Source of the DNA: Typhlomys cinereus | Lineage: Eukaryota; Chordata; Mammalia; Rodentia; Platacanthomyidae | Reading direction: 5' to 3' | Length of the DNA: 64,000 nucleotides | Assembly (NCBI GenBank): GCA_023101885.1 | Contig: JALPQD010000016.1 | Location: forward strand, 9,983,634-10,047,633 | Shown here: one piece after another, positions 1 to 12,110 of the stretch | How the letters are laid out: each line of letters begins with the position of its first letter | Position numbering within the stretch: position 1 is the first letter of the stretch | The notes under the pieces: generated by a model | What the model saw: the letters and a program-made list of their open reading frames with translations, nothing else | Told to the model about the DNA's origin: nothing | Database searches by the model: none | Made by a program: the position numbers and the translations under genes

Positions 1-519
1 GGTTATGTGTGAGGGTGAACAGTATAGTCCTTGAGATTGCATGGGTTGTTGAGTGAGCTATATGGAAATCTTAAATTATGGTGACTAACAATTGAGAGGA
101 ACAGGAAGGTAAAAAGGATTTACTTACCTTAGAACTAAAAGTGAAGATTATTTCCTGTTTTATGAAATGATTTCAGAAGTCCTCAGATGTATGATGTTGG
201 TTCTTTAGGTCATTGCTTGTGTTTTCTCTGGACTCTGTTGAATTAGGAGGAGTAGGGAGTGAGCCAGGGCTTGGAGCAGAAAGGTTGAAATATCGTTTCA
301 TTTGATGTCTACCCTATATGTATTTCTTCCAGAAACTATAGTCACAGACCTTTGACAATTTAAATTTATCTCAATAGTGTTACTTATATAACTGTAGAGT
401 TGACAATTATAGATTTTTACCTGTTTTGATGCAGACTTTTAAAATATAAAAGATTACAAAAGGGCACAGCAGAGAGGCGGGAAGTAGAAACAGAGATGAG
501 ACACTGTTTAAAGGCAATT
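1..519. other. unique AT-rich DNA, nothing recognised
   Basis: No repeat family, RNA gene or credible coding region was recognised here. Confidence 0.5.
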
Positions 520-800
520 TGTTAGTTTCTTTTCTTCTTGCCATGACATGATAACCGATAGAAGCAGCATCAGGAAGGGTTTATTTGGTCTCATATTTTG
601 AATGTACAATCCACCCTGGTCAGGAAATCTTAATAGCAGAAACATGTGGTGGTTAGTCACATCATAATCAGGAAACAGAGAGAGAGGAATGATTATAATC
701 AGCTCACTTTCTTTTCTCATTCAGTCTCTGGACCCCTCCCTAACCGTCTTGCCACACACATCCAGGGTAGACCTTTTTTTTCAGGAAAATATCTACAACT
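520..800 (-). mobile_element. degraded LTR-like repeat, antisense
   Basis: The stretch has the order expected of an antisense rodent MaLR-type LTR: a phrase resembling 'CCATGACATGATAA', then 'GGGTTTATTTGG' (the reverse complement of a polyadenylation region), then a 'CAGAGAGAG' segment and a C-rich run near 735-755. The open frame on the minus strand here reflects the repeat body and is not a gene. No terminal duplication was located and the family is not assigned. Confidence 0.45.
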
Positions 801-1059
801 ACCCTGATAGACATTTGCTGCATGGGGATTCTAAATCCAACTGAGTTGTCAATGAAGATTAACTATCAGAACAGGTTATCCAAAAATCAACAGTATTTAG
901 AACATCTACTTCCTGTAGATATGAATCTTAGATATTTTATGTCTTTGAGATTATAAATTTTATATTGTCACAAGATAAAATGTGGAATGGCAAATATATC
1001 TCAATTGATACAGTGTTTTTCTATTGTGTAGGAAGGTCTGAATGGAACATGCAGAACTC

Positions 1060-1203
1060 TGTAGGTGTGGTAGCACACCTGTAATTCTCTGACGTGGGAA
1101 TTCAATGTCATTCTCATTATACAGAGTTCAAGGCCTGCATGATTACATGACTCTATGTCACAGAAATGAAAAAAATGATTAAATAAAATAAAGTAAAATA
1201 AAA
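1060..1203 (+). mobile_element. B1 SINE (7SL-derived)
   Basis: The start reads 'GGTGTGGTAGCACACCTGTAAT', the characteristic 7SL/B1 left end in degraded form. It is followed by a 'GAGTTCAAGGCCTGCATGA' segment, a 'TATGTCACAGAAATGA' remnant of the 'CCCTGTCTC' end, and an A-rich tail of repeated AAATAAA units. Orientation is sense. B1 is a rodent family copied by L1 machinery. Divergence from the remembered consensus is high, so this is an old copy. Confidence 0.75.
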
Positions 1204-4200
1204 TGTCTGATGATATTTGTTTAATGGTCAAGTCAGAAGTCACTAATTCAGTTATCAATTTATTTATACAATAATTCAATTTTAAATATAAAATTTTAGT
1301 CTGTCTTATGAACTGTATATATGTTGAGAATAAGGGACAGACAGTTGAGATACAGTTGTTTGTCATTTTAAAAAAATCTGCATCGTATTCTATAGATTAA
1401 AAGTTATATACATATTGTAAGAGAGGGCTTAGCACATGATTATTTAAATTGGAAGAGAAAGGTGAAAAAGGCCACCATCACCAAAAGCAGCCAGACGAGG
1501 TCAATGTCCTGGCATGGCAAGGGGAATTGACATCCATGAAAGTAAAAGGAATCTGATCTGTCTTTTTTACTAGGTAATGACCTAGTAAGGCCTGAGACCT
1601 CATGCATCTGTGAGGATTAACAGCTTTCAGGGTCTTGAAGGTGACAGATAGCTTTTGATTGTTGTCTAATGGCAATAGAAGCTGCCCACATTCTTAGAAT
1701 GCAGCAGAAACATCCCTTTTGTCCCAATATCATTGTGGTTTTGAGAAAAAAAAAGAAAGGTGCAAACACCTTGGGCGTGAAGGAAATGTTGCTAACAGAA
1801 TGACTATTTTTATGGCACATTCATGCAGTATATGTTTTGCCCAGGAGTCTCTTTGGTTATCTTTAGATCTACTCTGGAATTCCATGTGTAGTCTTTGACC
1901 ATACCACATGACCTGGTCTGTACAGTACATGCCAACACTCCACAGTGAATTCAATAGGAAACACAGGCACAACACTGGATTAACTGTAACACACTTCTAG
2001 TTCTTGTGTGTGAAGATAAATCATCTTTCCATTGTTTGTGAGTGGCATAGCCAAACTTTATTTTTTAGGTTTGCCTAAACTTTACCTTATGTAACTTGGC
2101 TGGGAACTGATCCCCATACCGAGTTATGTGGTGGGCTCTGTAATGTACATTATGGATATAAGATGTTTTCATTGATCAAAAGAACTTGTTAAAAGAGCCC
2201 CAACCCATCAAAAATATTCTTATCCTGCCTATGCATGCATCTGACTTTCAACACTGCTTAACACCTGAGAGGAACTTCTGAGAACACAGCTGGTAGCATT
2301 TCAAGTCCTAAGGGAATAGCACTTGGTATTGCTCATGTTTGTTAATATTTGTTAATGCTTGGTTACATCCTTATATATTTATTTATTCATTTCAGCTCTT
2401 TAAATTACATTACTTAGTAGTTCTACAACTGTATATTTGGTTCCTTGATCTGACCAAAGCTCAGGAAGCTGTCCCAAAGCCATATTCCATTTCCTAAAAG
2501 TCTTTCCTTGATTAAGCTGAATTCAATATTTTGTTACACAATAATTTATGACTCTGAATGTCTTTGTGAATTGTGCTTTTTGTCAATATGAAATGATGTT
2601 TTTCGTCCCATCTAATGCTGTTTGATTTTGATTTCCATTCAGTCTGAAATAAGTAATGTCTCTGAATTACTTGCCAATCATCTTAACATTTTTGTAACTG
2701 CATTTACTTACACAGCATGCATTTAGATCGGAAGAATATGCAATCCAAAAATGCTTATCAAAATTGGAATGTTAGAAAACAATTTCCATCTAGTGTCATA
2801 ATTGATATAGATTTCTATAAATGAGGTGAGGATTCAGACATATACATATACAATTTCATTTTTCTTCATATTAAGTAAATGATCTTTGATGATGTACACA
2901 ACCTTAGATAGGGAAGTTGAGACACAATTGTTTGTGAATTGGCCTAGGATAACTCTGAGTTTTCTATTTCCATGCTTATCAGAATAGAGTCTATTGTTCT
3001 GCAGTAAAAACATAGAGGAACAGGAAGAAAAAAGGAAGGAAAGGAGAAACCTCCTGAAACAGCACAAGAAAGAATGTTGTTGTTGTTGGCATACATTTTG
3101 ACTCAGGGAATTTTCTGGAGGGTTTCCACTCAGACATCCAAGATGAGTCCTTCTGTCACCGTACAAGCCTATGGCAAAGTAATTCTCAAGCTGCCCAACA
3201 TCAGTAGTGCTCAGACTCTGAAAATACTATCACTTTCTTTCTGTTCTTTGTTCCTGTTCACGCTATGATTTGTTTCCCAGGGATAGCTTCTTAATTTGCT
3301 CTTTCTTGCCTTTACCTAAGTTGAGTTCACATCAGTTCTTGTTCAAATATCTGCTTTCATACATTAGTTATGCTATTTTTTTCTGGTTCTTTTACAGTTT
3401 GTTCTCATCACTAAACAGCTGCTTTTCCCACTTCATAATGGTGCATTGTTATCCCAGAGATGAAATGCTGAAGAGAGAAAACTGCTCACAGAACGGAGGC
3501 ATTGTAGATTCTCTGGAAAATGCCAAACATTTTCATAAAATTTTCTGTAGCTTTAATTGTGATTTCAGCTGAATGAGGCACCAGTCTGAGTCTTGATGAT
3601 GTGCTATTCATCCTTTTCTCCAGCTCAGAACTCTCATTCTTTTCTTCCCACATCCTTGTTCTTCATGAATGGAGGACCGATATGATGTGACTCAACCATG
3701 TGTATGTGCATGTGTGAATAAAATTCATTCTGATTCCCTCAGAAACCACATTTTCCTGACTTCTTGTCCTTGCCACTGATCAGAGGCTGCTAGCAGTTCT
3801 GTGTAGTTGTGTCTAGCTTCACTGTAATACTGCCTGCCTCACTCCAGAGTTTTCTTTAGGGTTCTCACGTGTCAATAATTGCTCCAACTCACAATCAGGA
3901 GGCAGCTAGTACACTATGGGATTTTACTTATTTTGCAAAGATAAAAAAAAAACAGTCAAAAGGGGAGTACTTCACCTTTAATGATCAGTTCTGACAGGGC
4001 AGCTTTGTGACCTACATACAAAGTAACTAAATCCAAAGGGAAATGAACAAAACCAACATTTATATTGTCTTCTTTCCTCTGTTCACCTATCTTTCTCCAT
4101 AACCCTCAAATCCTTTTCATAGTGCAATGCCCAACCCCTTCTTTTGCGCAGGCTCTGCTTCTATTGTGAACTATGTATCACAGTAGTTTTATTTTAACCA

Positions 4201-4394
4201 CACTCATCCTCCAGTTTAGGCACTATAGTGAGGATTGGTGGGCTGAGAACAAAGCTCTTTATTTTTAATCTCTATAGTCTATAAAACAAACAACTAGGGT
4301 AGAATTATGTGCTGAAATATAATACCATCTTTCACTTTTCTGCACATTCTCTAAAATATTCAGCTAAGAATATATCAAATAAACCCTACTCAAT
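1204..4394. other. unique DNA, no gene recognised
   Basis: The stretch contains short open frames on both strands, the longest about 120 codons. None shows a recognisable domain, splice context or codon pattern. A '(TGT)n'-like patch near 3075 and a pyrimidine-rich stretch at 3230-3420 are the only compositional features. Nothing here is called as a gene. Confidence 0.5.
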
Positions 4395-4670
4395 CTTTTT
4401 TTTGTGCATGTATATGTGTGTCTCTGTGTGTGTGTCTGTATGCATCAGAGGACACTGTGCGTGCATGTTTAGGCCTAAGGGTGACTTCAGGAATAACCCT
4501 GGATTGCACTACTTTGCTTTGCTTTGGAGTTTCCCAGTCTCCGCCTTCCAGGATCAGAAGTACAGGCCATTGCTATTTCTGCTTTGTATTTTTATGTGAA
4601 ATCCAGGATTCAAGTTCAGGATGTTCTACTTTCCAGGAAGAGGCTTAATCCTTGAGCCATCTTTCCAGCC
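4395..4670 (-). mobile_element. old tRNA-derived SINE (B2-superfamily/Dip-like), antisense
   Basis: Read on the + strand it begins with T8-9 and a TG-rich stretch (reverse complement of the (CA)n-A tail). It then has 'TCAGAGGACACTGTG', 'GGGTGACTTCAGGAATAA' and 'TTTCCCAGTCTCCGCC', and ends with 'CTTGAGCCATCTTTCCAGCC', the reverse complement of the tRNA-like head with its A box. It is the same older subfamily as the copies near 6.35, 45.43 and 46.29 kb. The open frame on the + strand is an artefact of this element. Confidence 0.75.
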
Positions 4671-4869
4671 TCTTATCCCAATCTGAAATCTTATTGGGTC
4701 TCCAAGCATGGTTTATGCATTGGTTTTCTATTTCCTAATATGATAGCTATTATGTATCTATTGGTCATGGCTTGTTAACTTTGGTAACTTCATGTCTTAA
4801 TACAGAAAGAAAAGAAAGTGATGAGTTAATCCAGGTAGAAATAAAATAGTCATGGCAAACTAGTTGTTA

Positions 4870-5260
4870 AGGTATGCACGTAAAAGGTCCCCAAAAGACA
4901 AATTGGTTGAAAACTTAGTCCCTATCACAATGATGTCAGAAGTGGAGGTCTCAGGTGACTGGTTTATAAGGACTCTGATCTCAGCTGATTAGGATTTATC
5001 TGTTGATTAGTCCATAATTTAATGGGCTGTAGGGGGTTGAAGGAAACTGTGGAGACCAGGAGACTAACTAGTTGAAGTAAGTCTTTGGAGCCATGTTATA
5101 TTTGGAACCCAATCCCTTTCTCTTCCTCTCCTGTTTGCAGACATAAGGATGTTTTCCCCACCACACCCTCCACACCATCATGCTCTGAGTCACTTCAGAT
5201 CTGCCACAATTGGGCAGGAATGTCATGGAGTTTAAATAGATCTTTTCTTCTTTAAGCTGA
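4870..5260 (+). mobile_element. degraded MaLR/MLT-like LTR, sense
   Basis: The order of phrases matches an ancient mammalian MaLR-type LTR: 'CCCCAAAAGACAAATTGGTTG', 'CTTAGTCCCTATCACAATG', 'TTTATAAGGACTCTGATCT', a 'CTTTCTCTTCCTCTCCTG' pyrimidine stretch, then 'CACACCATCATGCTCTGAGT'. No terminal duplication was resolved. The assignment is from remembered family structure; the exact subfamily is not claimed. Confidence 0.5.
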
Positions 5261-6240
5261 CTTTTTTTTTCTGTTAGGTAGTTTATCAAATAAAGGAAAT
5301 GCAATCAGCACAATGAATTTAAGACTTGGAAAAAACATGAGTTCTCTGGCACTGGATAAAGGAATGGGGAAGGTCACATGTTTTCTTTCTGTTCAAATTA
5401 GGCATCTTCCTCCAACAACAATCACAGGAGAGAAAAGCCTCAACTTAAATTCGAAATTGAGCCTCAGCGATGTTAGATAAAGATTATGTGCTTTTGGTTT
5501 GAGAGTTTTATACTGTCTGCTGTAATTTTTGATTGTGCTATCAGTTTAATATTCTTTGTATTTTCATAGGAAATAGGCTCAGGGAGACATACAAACCATG
5601 AATGCTATTTAGATGCCACGCTAAACTTTTAGAACCTGTAGTTATATTCTTCAGTAGTTTCTAACTCATAAAGAAATAATATTATCTTGCATTTTCTAGT
5701 TTGCTAAAGCAAATTAACTACATTGTTGACTTTCTGTGGTCTCCTTTGAATGGGAAAAGTAATAAAAATGAAATAATGGTAATAATCATAGTTGCCTGAA
5801 GGTTTCTTCCACTGCGCATATAGAGAACGCAAGCAGCAATAAATGAAAACCTATATGATCAGATCTTTTTCAAACAGGTCACTAATTAACTTCTATAATT
5901 AATACCTTACCATCATGGGGAGAGCCAGGTAATTATCTAGTATACTGTAAAGGTGAGTCACCTCATTTTAAGTAGCCATCATCATAGAAATACAATTGTA
6001 AAATAACAACTTCTGCATGTTTAAAGGGATCATAAAGCTTCCAGAAGCTGTGAGTACAGCTATTCCAAGTATCATTCCCTGTCTGCATCATCAGTAAAGA
6101 GAATCTAGAATGTTCCATCTTTTTGACCTCAACATCAATGGACAGCTCACTCTACTTTTTAAAGACATCCACAGTTCTTGATACAAGAGATTTAAACATT
6201 TTCTGTACAAACAGAATCCAGTCCTTCCAATTGTGAATTT
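5261..6240. other. unique AT-rich DNA, nothing recognised
   Basis: No repeat, RNA or coding feature was recognised. Confidence 0.45.
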
Positions 6241-6262
6241 GCATATATATATATATATCTAT
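6241..6262. repeat. (AT)n microsatellite
   Basis: A run of alternating A and T follows 'GAATTTGC' and decays into 'ATCTATCTGTATAT'. Confidence 0.85.
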
Positions 6263-6347
6263 CTGTATATTTCTTAACTTACTTAGCTAGAATGATATAC
6301 TTATTTCTTCCAACAGGCTCAAGATGTGGGCTGGGGACTGGGGAAAG

Positions 6348-6348
<1 letters not shown>

Positions 6349-6390
<42 letters not shown>

Positions 6391-6557
6391 TGTGTGTATC
6401 AGAGGGCACTGTGTGTTCCTGTGGAGGACCAAGGGTGATTTCTGAAATCATCCTGGATTGTTTCTACCTTCTTTTTCCTTTGCTCTGGGATTTCCCTGGC
6501 TCTGCCCACCAGACCCAGAAGTGCTGCTGCTGTTTCCACCTGGCATTAGGAATATCT
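6349..6557 (-). mobile_element. old tRNA-derived SINE, antisense, truncated, with (TG)n tail
   Basis: A (TG)n tract of about 40 bases (6349-6390) is the reverse complement of the SINE tail. It continues into 'ATCAGAGGGCACTGTGTG', 'CCAAGGGTGATTTCTGAAAT' and 'GGGATTTCCCTGGCTCTGCC', as in the copies at 4.4 and 46.3 kb. It stops near 'TGGCATTAGGAATAT', before the tRNA-like head, so the copy is 5'-truncated. The Cys/Val-rich open frame across it is a translation of the TG tract. Confidence 0.75.
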
Positions 6558-6639
6558 GCAATGTATCAATGCATTAAAAAAAGCTTTGAACTTTTTGATA
6601 TGTTGCCTCCTATTAAGACGGCTTTTCCATGGTTATTGT

Positions 6640-7062
6640 TTATGTGTGAGTGGATGTATGTATGGATGTATATTATATATGTGGGTGTGTGATATATGTG
6701 AATGTGTGCATAAGTGTATGTGTGTGAATGTCTATGTAGGTCTGATAGAAGTGTATGCATGTGTATGGCATGTGTGCATATATGTCTTTTTGTGATGTAT
6801 GTGCATATGTTTGTATATGTGATGTATATGCAGGCTATATCTGTATGCATTTGTGTGTGATACATGTGTGCTGTGTTGGCATATGTGTGTATATTTGTGT
6901 ACATGTACATATTTCTATGATGTGTGCATATATTTGTGCATGTGTGCATAAATGAGTGGTGTATGTTTGTATGTGTATAATAATATAAATACAAGTGGTA
7001 TTTATATTAATGTGTGCATGACATATGACATATGTGTGTGAATGTAGGTAAGTGTAAGCAAC
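6640..7062. repeat. degenerate TG/ATGTGT-rich tract
   Basis: About 420 bases are dominated by TG, ATGTG and GCATATG words with alternating purine and pyrimidine. Both strands show spurious open frames (Cys/Val-rich on one, His/Thr-rich on the other) because the tract rarely contains stops. It is simple-sequence DNA and not coding. Confidence 0.8.
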
Positions 7063-7139
7063 AGCATACATATGGAGGAAGGAAGAGGGAATCTGGATGT
7101 CATTCTTTCCTTTTCACTTTGATTGAAACTGATTCTTCT

Positions 7140-7268
7140 GCATGGCTGGACTCACTGACACTTCCTTTATTACAACTGGCATGTATATGAGATCTGAGAC
7201 TCAGAGTTCCGGTTTCCATGCTGTGCAGCAAGTGTTTCAGTTACCATGCATCACCTCAGCTCCCATGT
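7140..7268 (-). mobile_element. B4-like SINE 3' fragment, antisense
   Basis: The stretch carries 'GAGACTCAGAGTTCCGGTTT', 'CATGCTGTGCAGCAAGTGTTT' shortened by decay, and 'CATGCATCACCTCAGCTCCC', matching the antisense head of ID/B4-type SINEs (tRNA-like A box next to 'CTCAGCTCCC'). The rest of the element is not recognised. Confidence 0.5.
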
Positions 7269-7479
7269 CTGTGTTTACAGCTTGAATCCTGGGCAGAATA
7301 GGCACATTTGTATTTATCAGGATTCATATTTCTGTGTATCAATATGTAAAAGTAGGCAAACATTTTATGGTCATGAGTGTTCACAAAAATGTAATTTTCT
7401 GCTATTTTTGTAAGAACACACAAATTTACTTATGAGCCAAAACAATCTTAGCTTAATATTATATAACATTTAGTTGATA

Positions 7480-7806
7480 ATTAAAGTGCAGTTATTTACT
7501 TAAGACAAACTCTGAGCAAGACTGTGAACAGACTCAGTCCATTGTGGGTGGTACTATTCCCTATGAATAAGATGGAAAGAGCTGGCTCAGCATTTTGGCA
7601 TGTTGGTAAGTGAGAAAGTATGTTCTTCTCAGCTCAGTCCGTGGATATGGTGTGGACAGTTTCCTTAATTCCTGATGTTGGTATGAACTCTCCTGCCAAG
7701 TTGCTGACCTGTAATTGAGAATTGTAAGAAAAACTAAAACCCTTATTCTCCTAAGTTGTTTGGGTCTTGTATTTGTTCAGCAATGGAAAAAAAAGCTAAT
7801 GTATGA
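7480..7806 (+). mobile_element. LTR of the same group as the 21.8-kb copy, sense
   Basis: The order of phrases is 'TTAAGACAAACTCTGAGCAAG', 'AGTCCATTGTGGGTGGTAC', 'GAATAAGATGGAAAGAGC', 'GTTGTTTGGGTCTTGTATTTG', 'CAGCAATGGA'. The same order is seen at 21,802-22,154 and, reversed, at 8,130-8,533. The left end is blurred, so its boundary is approximate. Confidence 0.6.
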
Positions 7807-8129
7807 CATTGTGCTAGATATTTTAACTATATTTTGTGTGTGTGTATGTGTGCATGCCCATGTGCACATGCAGTATCCTTCTTATGCATTAGATTGTGTG
7901 TATATTTATATGTATATACTTGTTAGCTTGCATGTTTGCATGTGTGCATGCATATTGAGGCCAGAGATAGGAGCCATAAAGTTTTCCTTTATAGTCTCTG
8001 TTTTTCAATACAGCATCTCTTACCCAACAAGAAGATCATCCAAAGTTGTATCTCCAAAGTACTTCAAAATCCACCTGTCTCTGAGACCCTATTTGATCTA
8101 CTAGTGTCACTGATCCTAGGTATATACAC

Positions 8130-8533
8130 TGTTGCAGTTCACCTGCATGGTTGCTGATAAATGATCATCAGAATGGCTTAAGGGAACAAAGGGTTTATGT
8201 TCTTATGATTCTTGGTTACAGTTCTCAGTCTAGCTTGACGGGAGAGCTCACACCAACACCAGGGCTGAGGGAACTGGACACCATCACCACATAACGGCTG
8301 AGAGATGGACGATCCTTACTTGCCAGACCAGCATGTCTGGTCAAGTGAACAGAAGGATGCCACCTTCCTCAACCAGCTCTCGGTATTTTATTCACCTGTT
8401 CAGGGTCTTCTCCATCAGCTAGATAATCTCCTGCAGGTTTGTTCTGGGCTTAACCCAATCACTAATTCTCCACAAATGTGCCCAGAGCTCAAACCCTCAA
8501 CCATCAAATTGATACCAGTGCCTAACTATGACA
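8130..8533 (-). mobile_element. solo LTR, ERVL/MaLR-type, with 5-bp near-TSD
   Basis: On the + strand the element runs from 'TGTTGCAGTTCACC' to 'CTAACTATGACA', giving TG...CA ends. Flanks are TACAC on the left (8125-8129) and TACAT on the right (8534-8538), a 4/5 match consistent with the 5-bp duplication of ERVL-class integrases. The sense strand is minus, where an AATAAA-like signal sits near the 3' end. A second copy with the same ends lies at 46,756-47,164. No internal retroviral region adjoins it, so it is a solo LTR. The open frame across it is not a gene. Confidence 0.7.
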
Positions 8534-8714
8534 TACATGGATTTCAATACTTTAATTGGGGTTCTCATAAACACATGGTAGGAGACTTAACAAATGAGCC
8601 ACCCCCCTTCCTTTAACTCAAATTCTCATTAAGATGTTTAAAGGCATACTTCTTAACTCCAATTTCATGCATCAGTACATTAATGCTGAAAAACACTCAT
8701 TTGTCCAGGATAGT

Positions 8715-9290
8715 GGTTCTCTGAAGAAACAGAATCTATACAATATAATATATAAAAACGAGTTTATTAAAATACCTCACAATAAAAAATAGTGTCCTTC
8801 AAAGTAGCTGCATGTAGTCACTTCCATCTTGGCCAGAATGTTCCATGAAGTCAAAAGATCCCAAGACTTTTACTTCTCTGGAGGGTCAAAGATGCTAGGT
8901 TCCGATATCGGCGAAGAACAGCTAACAGCAGCAAGTTCTAGAGGCCAGAACCCAAAGGCAGCGGGAACAGCAACAACGTGGTGGAAAAGGTGAAGCTCTA
9001 AGTCAGCCAAGGATGGAGGCAGCAGCACAACAACAAAAAAGGCCACAATGCTCTAAAAGCGAAAGACACAGAGTGGACTCTACAGCAAGTGGAAGAGTAA
9101 GTCACTCCTCCTTGTACTTCCTATTATCTGGTCCACCACTAGAAAGTATTACCCACTATGAGCTAGGTTTTCCACAGCAATCAATGAAGTACCTGCAGAC
9201 TTGTTCAGGGGCCTTTTCAACCATTAACACTCTGCAGCTGTGCCCCAATCTACAATTGTCAAGTTGACACCAAAATGAAACTATAACACC
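8715..9290 (-). mobile_element. LTR-like interspersed repeat with 'TCAAGTTGACAC' end, antisense
   Basis: The left end reads 'GGTTCTCTGAAGAAACAGAA' and 'GAGTTTATTAAAAT' follows. The right end reads 'CAATTGTCAAGTTGACACC'. These ends, in this order, are those of a widespread mammalian LTR-like repeat. The element at 32,238-32,807 shares both ends. The internal part (8830-9200) is less diverged in composition, is richer in G and C, and was not aligned to any family. Confidence 0.5.
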
Positions 9291-10524
9291 ATCTCATGGT
9301 GGTGTTGATACATTGCTCCATGCTATTTTGGACATTCCCAGTTTTCCTTACACACAACTATCAACCTATGATGGTGTTGCTATAGAAAAAAAAAATTAGC
9401 AAACAGACACAGTCTGTAGATAGATTTTGTTCGAGGCTTCACACAGCACAAGAAAACATGGGCACATGTCGTAAACATAATTATATTCTGACAGAGTCAT
9501 TCCCAATTATTCACATATTGCCTTTGATTATAATGTTACAGTAATAGAATCTAGTTGGTTGTTCTTTTGTATTTGTTGGGGAAGTAGATGAGAGAGATTA
9601 AAACCCCAAGCGTTCAGTACACTCACATGTTATTCTGTCGCCACAAAATTTCACAGTATACAAATAAGGAGACTGTATAAAAATGTTGCAGTAGCTGAAA
9701 CTCACACAGCTTTTAAATGGAATACTGTGAACACTTGCATGTACTTAACTCCAATACCCATAAAGATACCCCCAAAATTCTTCATTTTTATTAATAAAAT
9801 AATATTAAAGCCAGCAATCTACCTTGTCTTTAAAATATATACTGATATATGCTTTAAAATAATATACTCATGTAAAAAATATGGCAGTTGCTTCTACTAT
9901 TATCCCCTTTAATCATTATAAACACAAGTATCTAAGCTTATCTGTAGAGGGGGAAGGCTATAAGTCATTAGTCAGAGAAACACGGCTTTAGTGAAAGTAA
10001 TACCTTTGTCTCAACTATTTAAAGCTAATATTGGCTAAAAACCATGTGATTTTTGCTGTCAGAGGTCTCTCTGTCTGGTACAGTAGTTTGATTCCTATAC
10101 TCTTGGCTTCTCCAAGATCCTTGTGAATCACTCACAATGCTCTAACTTACTTTGTTTGATTTCACAGCTTCAGTGAATATAATTAATATTTTCAAATAAA
10201 AGAGCAATGGTCTCCTCCACTTCAACCTCCAGGAATGGGAGTTTGAATTTTACCACAGGGATCCCGCTGATGAGAAGAAATTAGCAGGATGGAAAGATCC
10301 TGTATTTATTTATAATTTTGTTCATCGTGAACTTTTATATTCATTTCAAGGTTACTAAAAACACAGCACTAAATGCTATTCATCATGACTGCCAAGCTTT
10401 TTGGTATCTCCTTAATTCCGCTTGCAGTGAGAGCATCATTTTGCCCTAGTCCTTTCCATGTAGAAATTCAAGGTCACTAACTCCGAAGCCAGAATGACTC
10501 GCCTTAGATGCTTGGTTCATTTGC
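9291..10524. other. unique DNA, nothing recognised
   Basis: No coding, RNA or repeat feature was recognised apart from short A-rich runs. Confidence 0.45.
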
Positions 10525-10634
10525 TGGTTATTTTCTTGAATGAGTCACTTAATCGCTGGGCATAACTTTTCTTATACAAATTTAGGATAAAAATGACAAT
10601 AATCAAAAGGAGTGTTTAGAGTGTTAAAGAAATA
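10525..10634 (+). mobile_element. MIR relic, sense
   Basis: 'GAATGAGTCACTTAATCGCT' followed by 'ACTTTTCTTATACAAATTTA' and 'GGATAAAAATGACAATAAT' mirrors the MIR core order (ACTTAACCTCT, TTTCCTCATCTGTAAAATG, GGATAATAAT). MIR is an ancient mammalian tRNA-derived SINE. The young SINE at 10,636 is inserted in or at the end of it. Confidence 0.55.
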
Positions 10635-10635
10635 T

Positions 10636-10936
10636 GGGGCTGGAGAGGTGGCTCAGGGGTTAAGCCTCTGCTTGCAGGCAGAAGGTCCTGAGTTTGGATC
10701 CTAGACTCCACGCATAGACGCCGGAGGGAAGGGGGGGGCGGCCCGCGGGAAGGGGGAGGGCCTGTGTTTCTGGTCCTGGTAGGGCGGAGCCAGTGAATCC
10801 CGGGGCAGAGTAAACAAGGAGGAAGTGGAGGCAGTCCATGGTGGTTCCTGAGTTCACCCTAGTTCTACACACACACGTGCGCACACACACACAATACATA
10901 CACACACGCACACACATACACAATTGAATAAATAAA
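10636..10936 (+). mobile_element. young GC-rich tRNA-derived SINE (Dip-like), sense, with TSD
   Basis: The head 'GGGGCTGGAGAGGTGGCTC' contains an RNA polymerase III A-box-like 'TGGCTCAGGGG', and 'TCCTGAGTTTGGATCC' sits at the B-box position. A GC-rich body (10,700-10,860) follows, then a (CA)n stretch and an A-rich AATAAATAAA tail. The element is flanked by a 12-bp duplication with one mismatch (10,623-10,634 GTTAAAGAAATA and 10,937-10,948 GTTAAAAAAATA), as expected of L1-mediated insertion. The same family occurs at 36.8, 44.2, 59.0 and 62.7 kb. The Cys-rich minus-strand open frame is an artefact. Confidence 0.85.
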
Positions 10937-10950
10937 GTTAAAAAAATAGT

Positions 10951-11999
10951 ATGCTGATAACATTTAGAATAATTTGGACAACAAAAAAACAGGTTTCATT
11001 AAGACTTTATCATGGATGTATATCATTTTATTTTGGTCATAGTTTTTTCAATTATCCTCTTTTGTTCAGGCTTCCTGCTTGTTCCTATCATCCATCTACC
11101 TAACCCTAATTTTACACTCACGTCTTACATGTATGTATATGTTGCCAAAACATGCTGCTAATTCTGCACTGCATGTTAAGAGGACACATCTGATGTATGT
11201 ATGACACTCTACCCTCATTGAAAATTCTCTCATCCTTCCTATGATGATCGGAGGTCATGATGGCTTGTTCTGCAGTTTTACAAAACAGAGGCAGCATCTA
11301 TTTAGAAAATAGAATCCAAGAGATTTGCTGAGTTAGGGAATGAAGTTGATATCTCTCCTCTTTCTTATCCAGTGCCTTCCATTCGGTATGCTAATTATTT
11401 CCCATTAGTTCTCACATTTCTGCAGTTCTCTGTAACTCAAGCCAAATATGCTGGTCTTCTAAAATTTGTATACACATTTGTATTTAATAACAAAATTAAA
11501 GTTTTTGGAGTTTGGAAATCTTTTCTATGAATCATTATATCCAGGGGTGTATATTTGTTATACTGGGGCAATAAACGGGAATTCCTTGGGGGCTTCTATT
11601 TGTGTGTATGAGTTCATTTTCACTCCACACATGAGATTTAACATGTGCTTGTTCTGTGGTATACAAACGTCTTTGCAGCTTTACAGGTGAATTAATGGTT
11701 CTTTTCATTTGATTTTCTTCTAAATGAACTCAGGTTTCTTTCTCTTCAATTTGTCTCTGGCAGATTTATTTTAGAAGTCTTTTATTTCAGTTCCTAAAGT
11801 ATTTATCCTCTGGGTGTCTTCTTTTTCCTGTACGATAGGAGACTAATTGTTCTCCTTCTAATGGAGATCTAAGTGTACCCCATATGGTGGCATATGTGTG
11901 TGCAGACCAAAGATGCACTGCTATAGAAGAAGTAAATTCCTCTCAAGGGGTTTCCTTACAAACTTCCTTTTGTTAATGTGCTAAGTTCAAAGATTCATA
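10951..11999. other. unique DNA, nothing recognised
   Basis: No feature was recognised. A 74-codon open frame at 11,466-11,690 has no family resemblance that I can see. Confidence 0.45.
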
Positions 12000-12110
12000 G
12001 ACTCCAAGTTACTGTAGAGTTCATCTGCTTCTCCAACCTTCCTCCTTTTACAGAGAAGAAAAGAAGCTAGAGAGTTACTTAGTGGGATCATGAAAGACCC
12101 AAAAGCTGAA
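12000..12110 (-). mobile_element. possible MIR-type relic, antisense
   Basis: 'CTCCTTTTACAGAGAAGAAA' and 'AGAGAGTTACTTAGTGGGAT' resemble the antisense MIR core ('TTTTACAGATGAGGAAACTGA ... AGTAACTTG'). This is a single short match and is tentative. Confidence 0.35.

Noticed and set aside
10636..10710. tRNA gene suggested by A- and B-box-like motifs
   Set aside because: The motifs belong to the head of a SINE with (CA)n and A-rich tail and a TSD. No cloverleaf with a proper anticodon arm is apparent, and the same head recurs in five copies.
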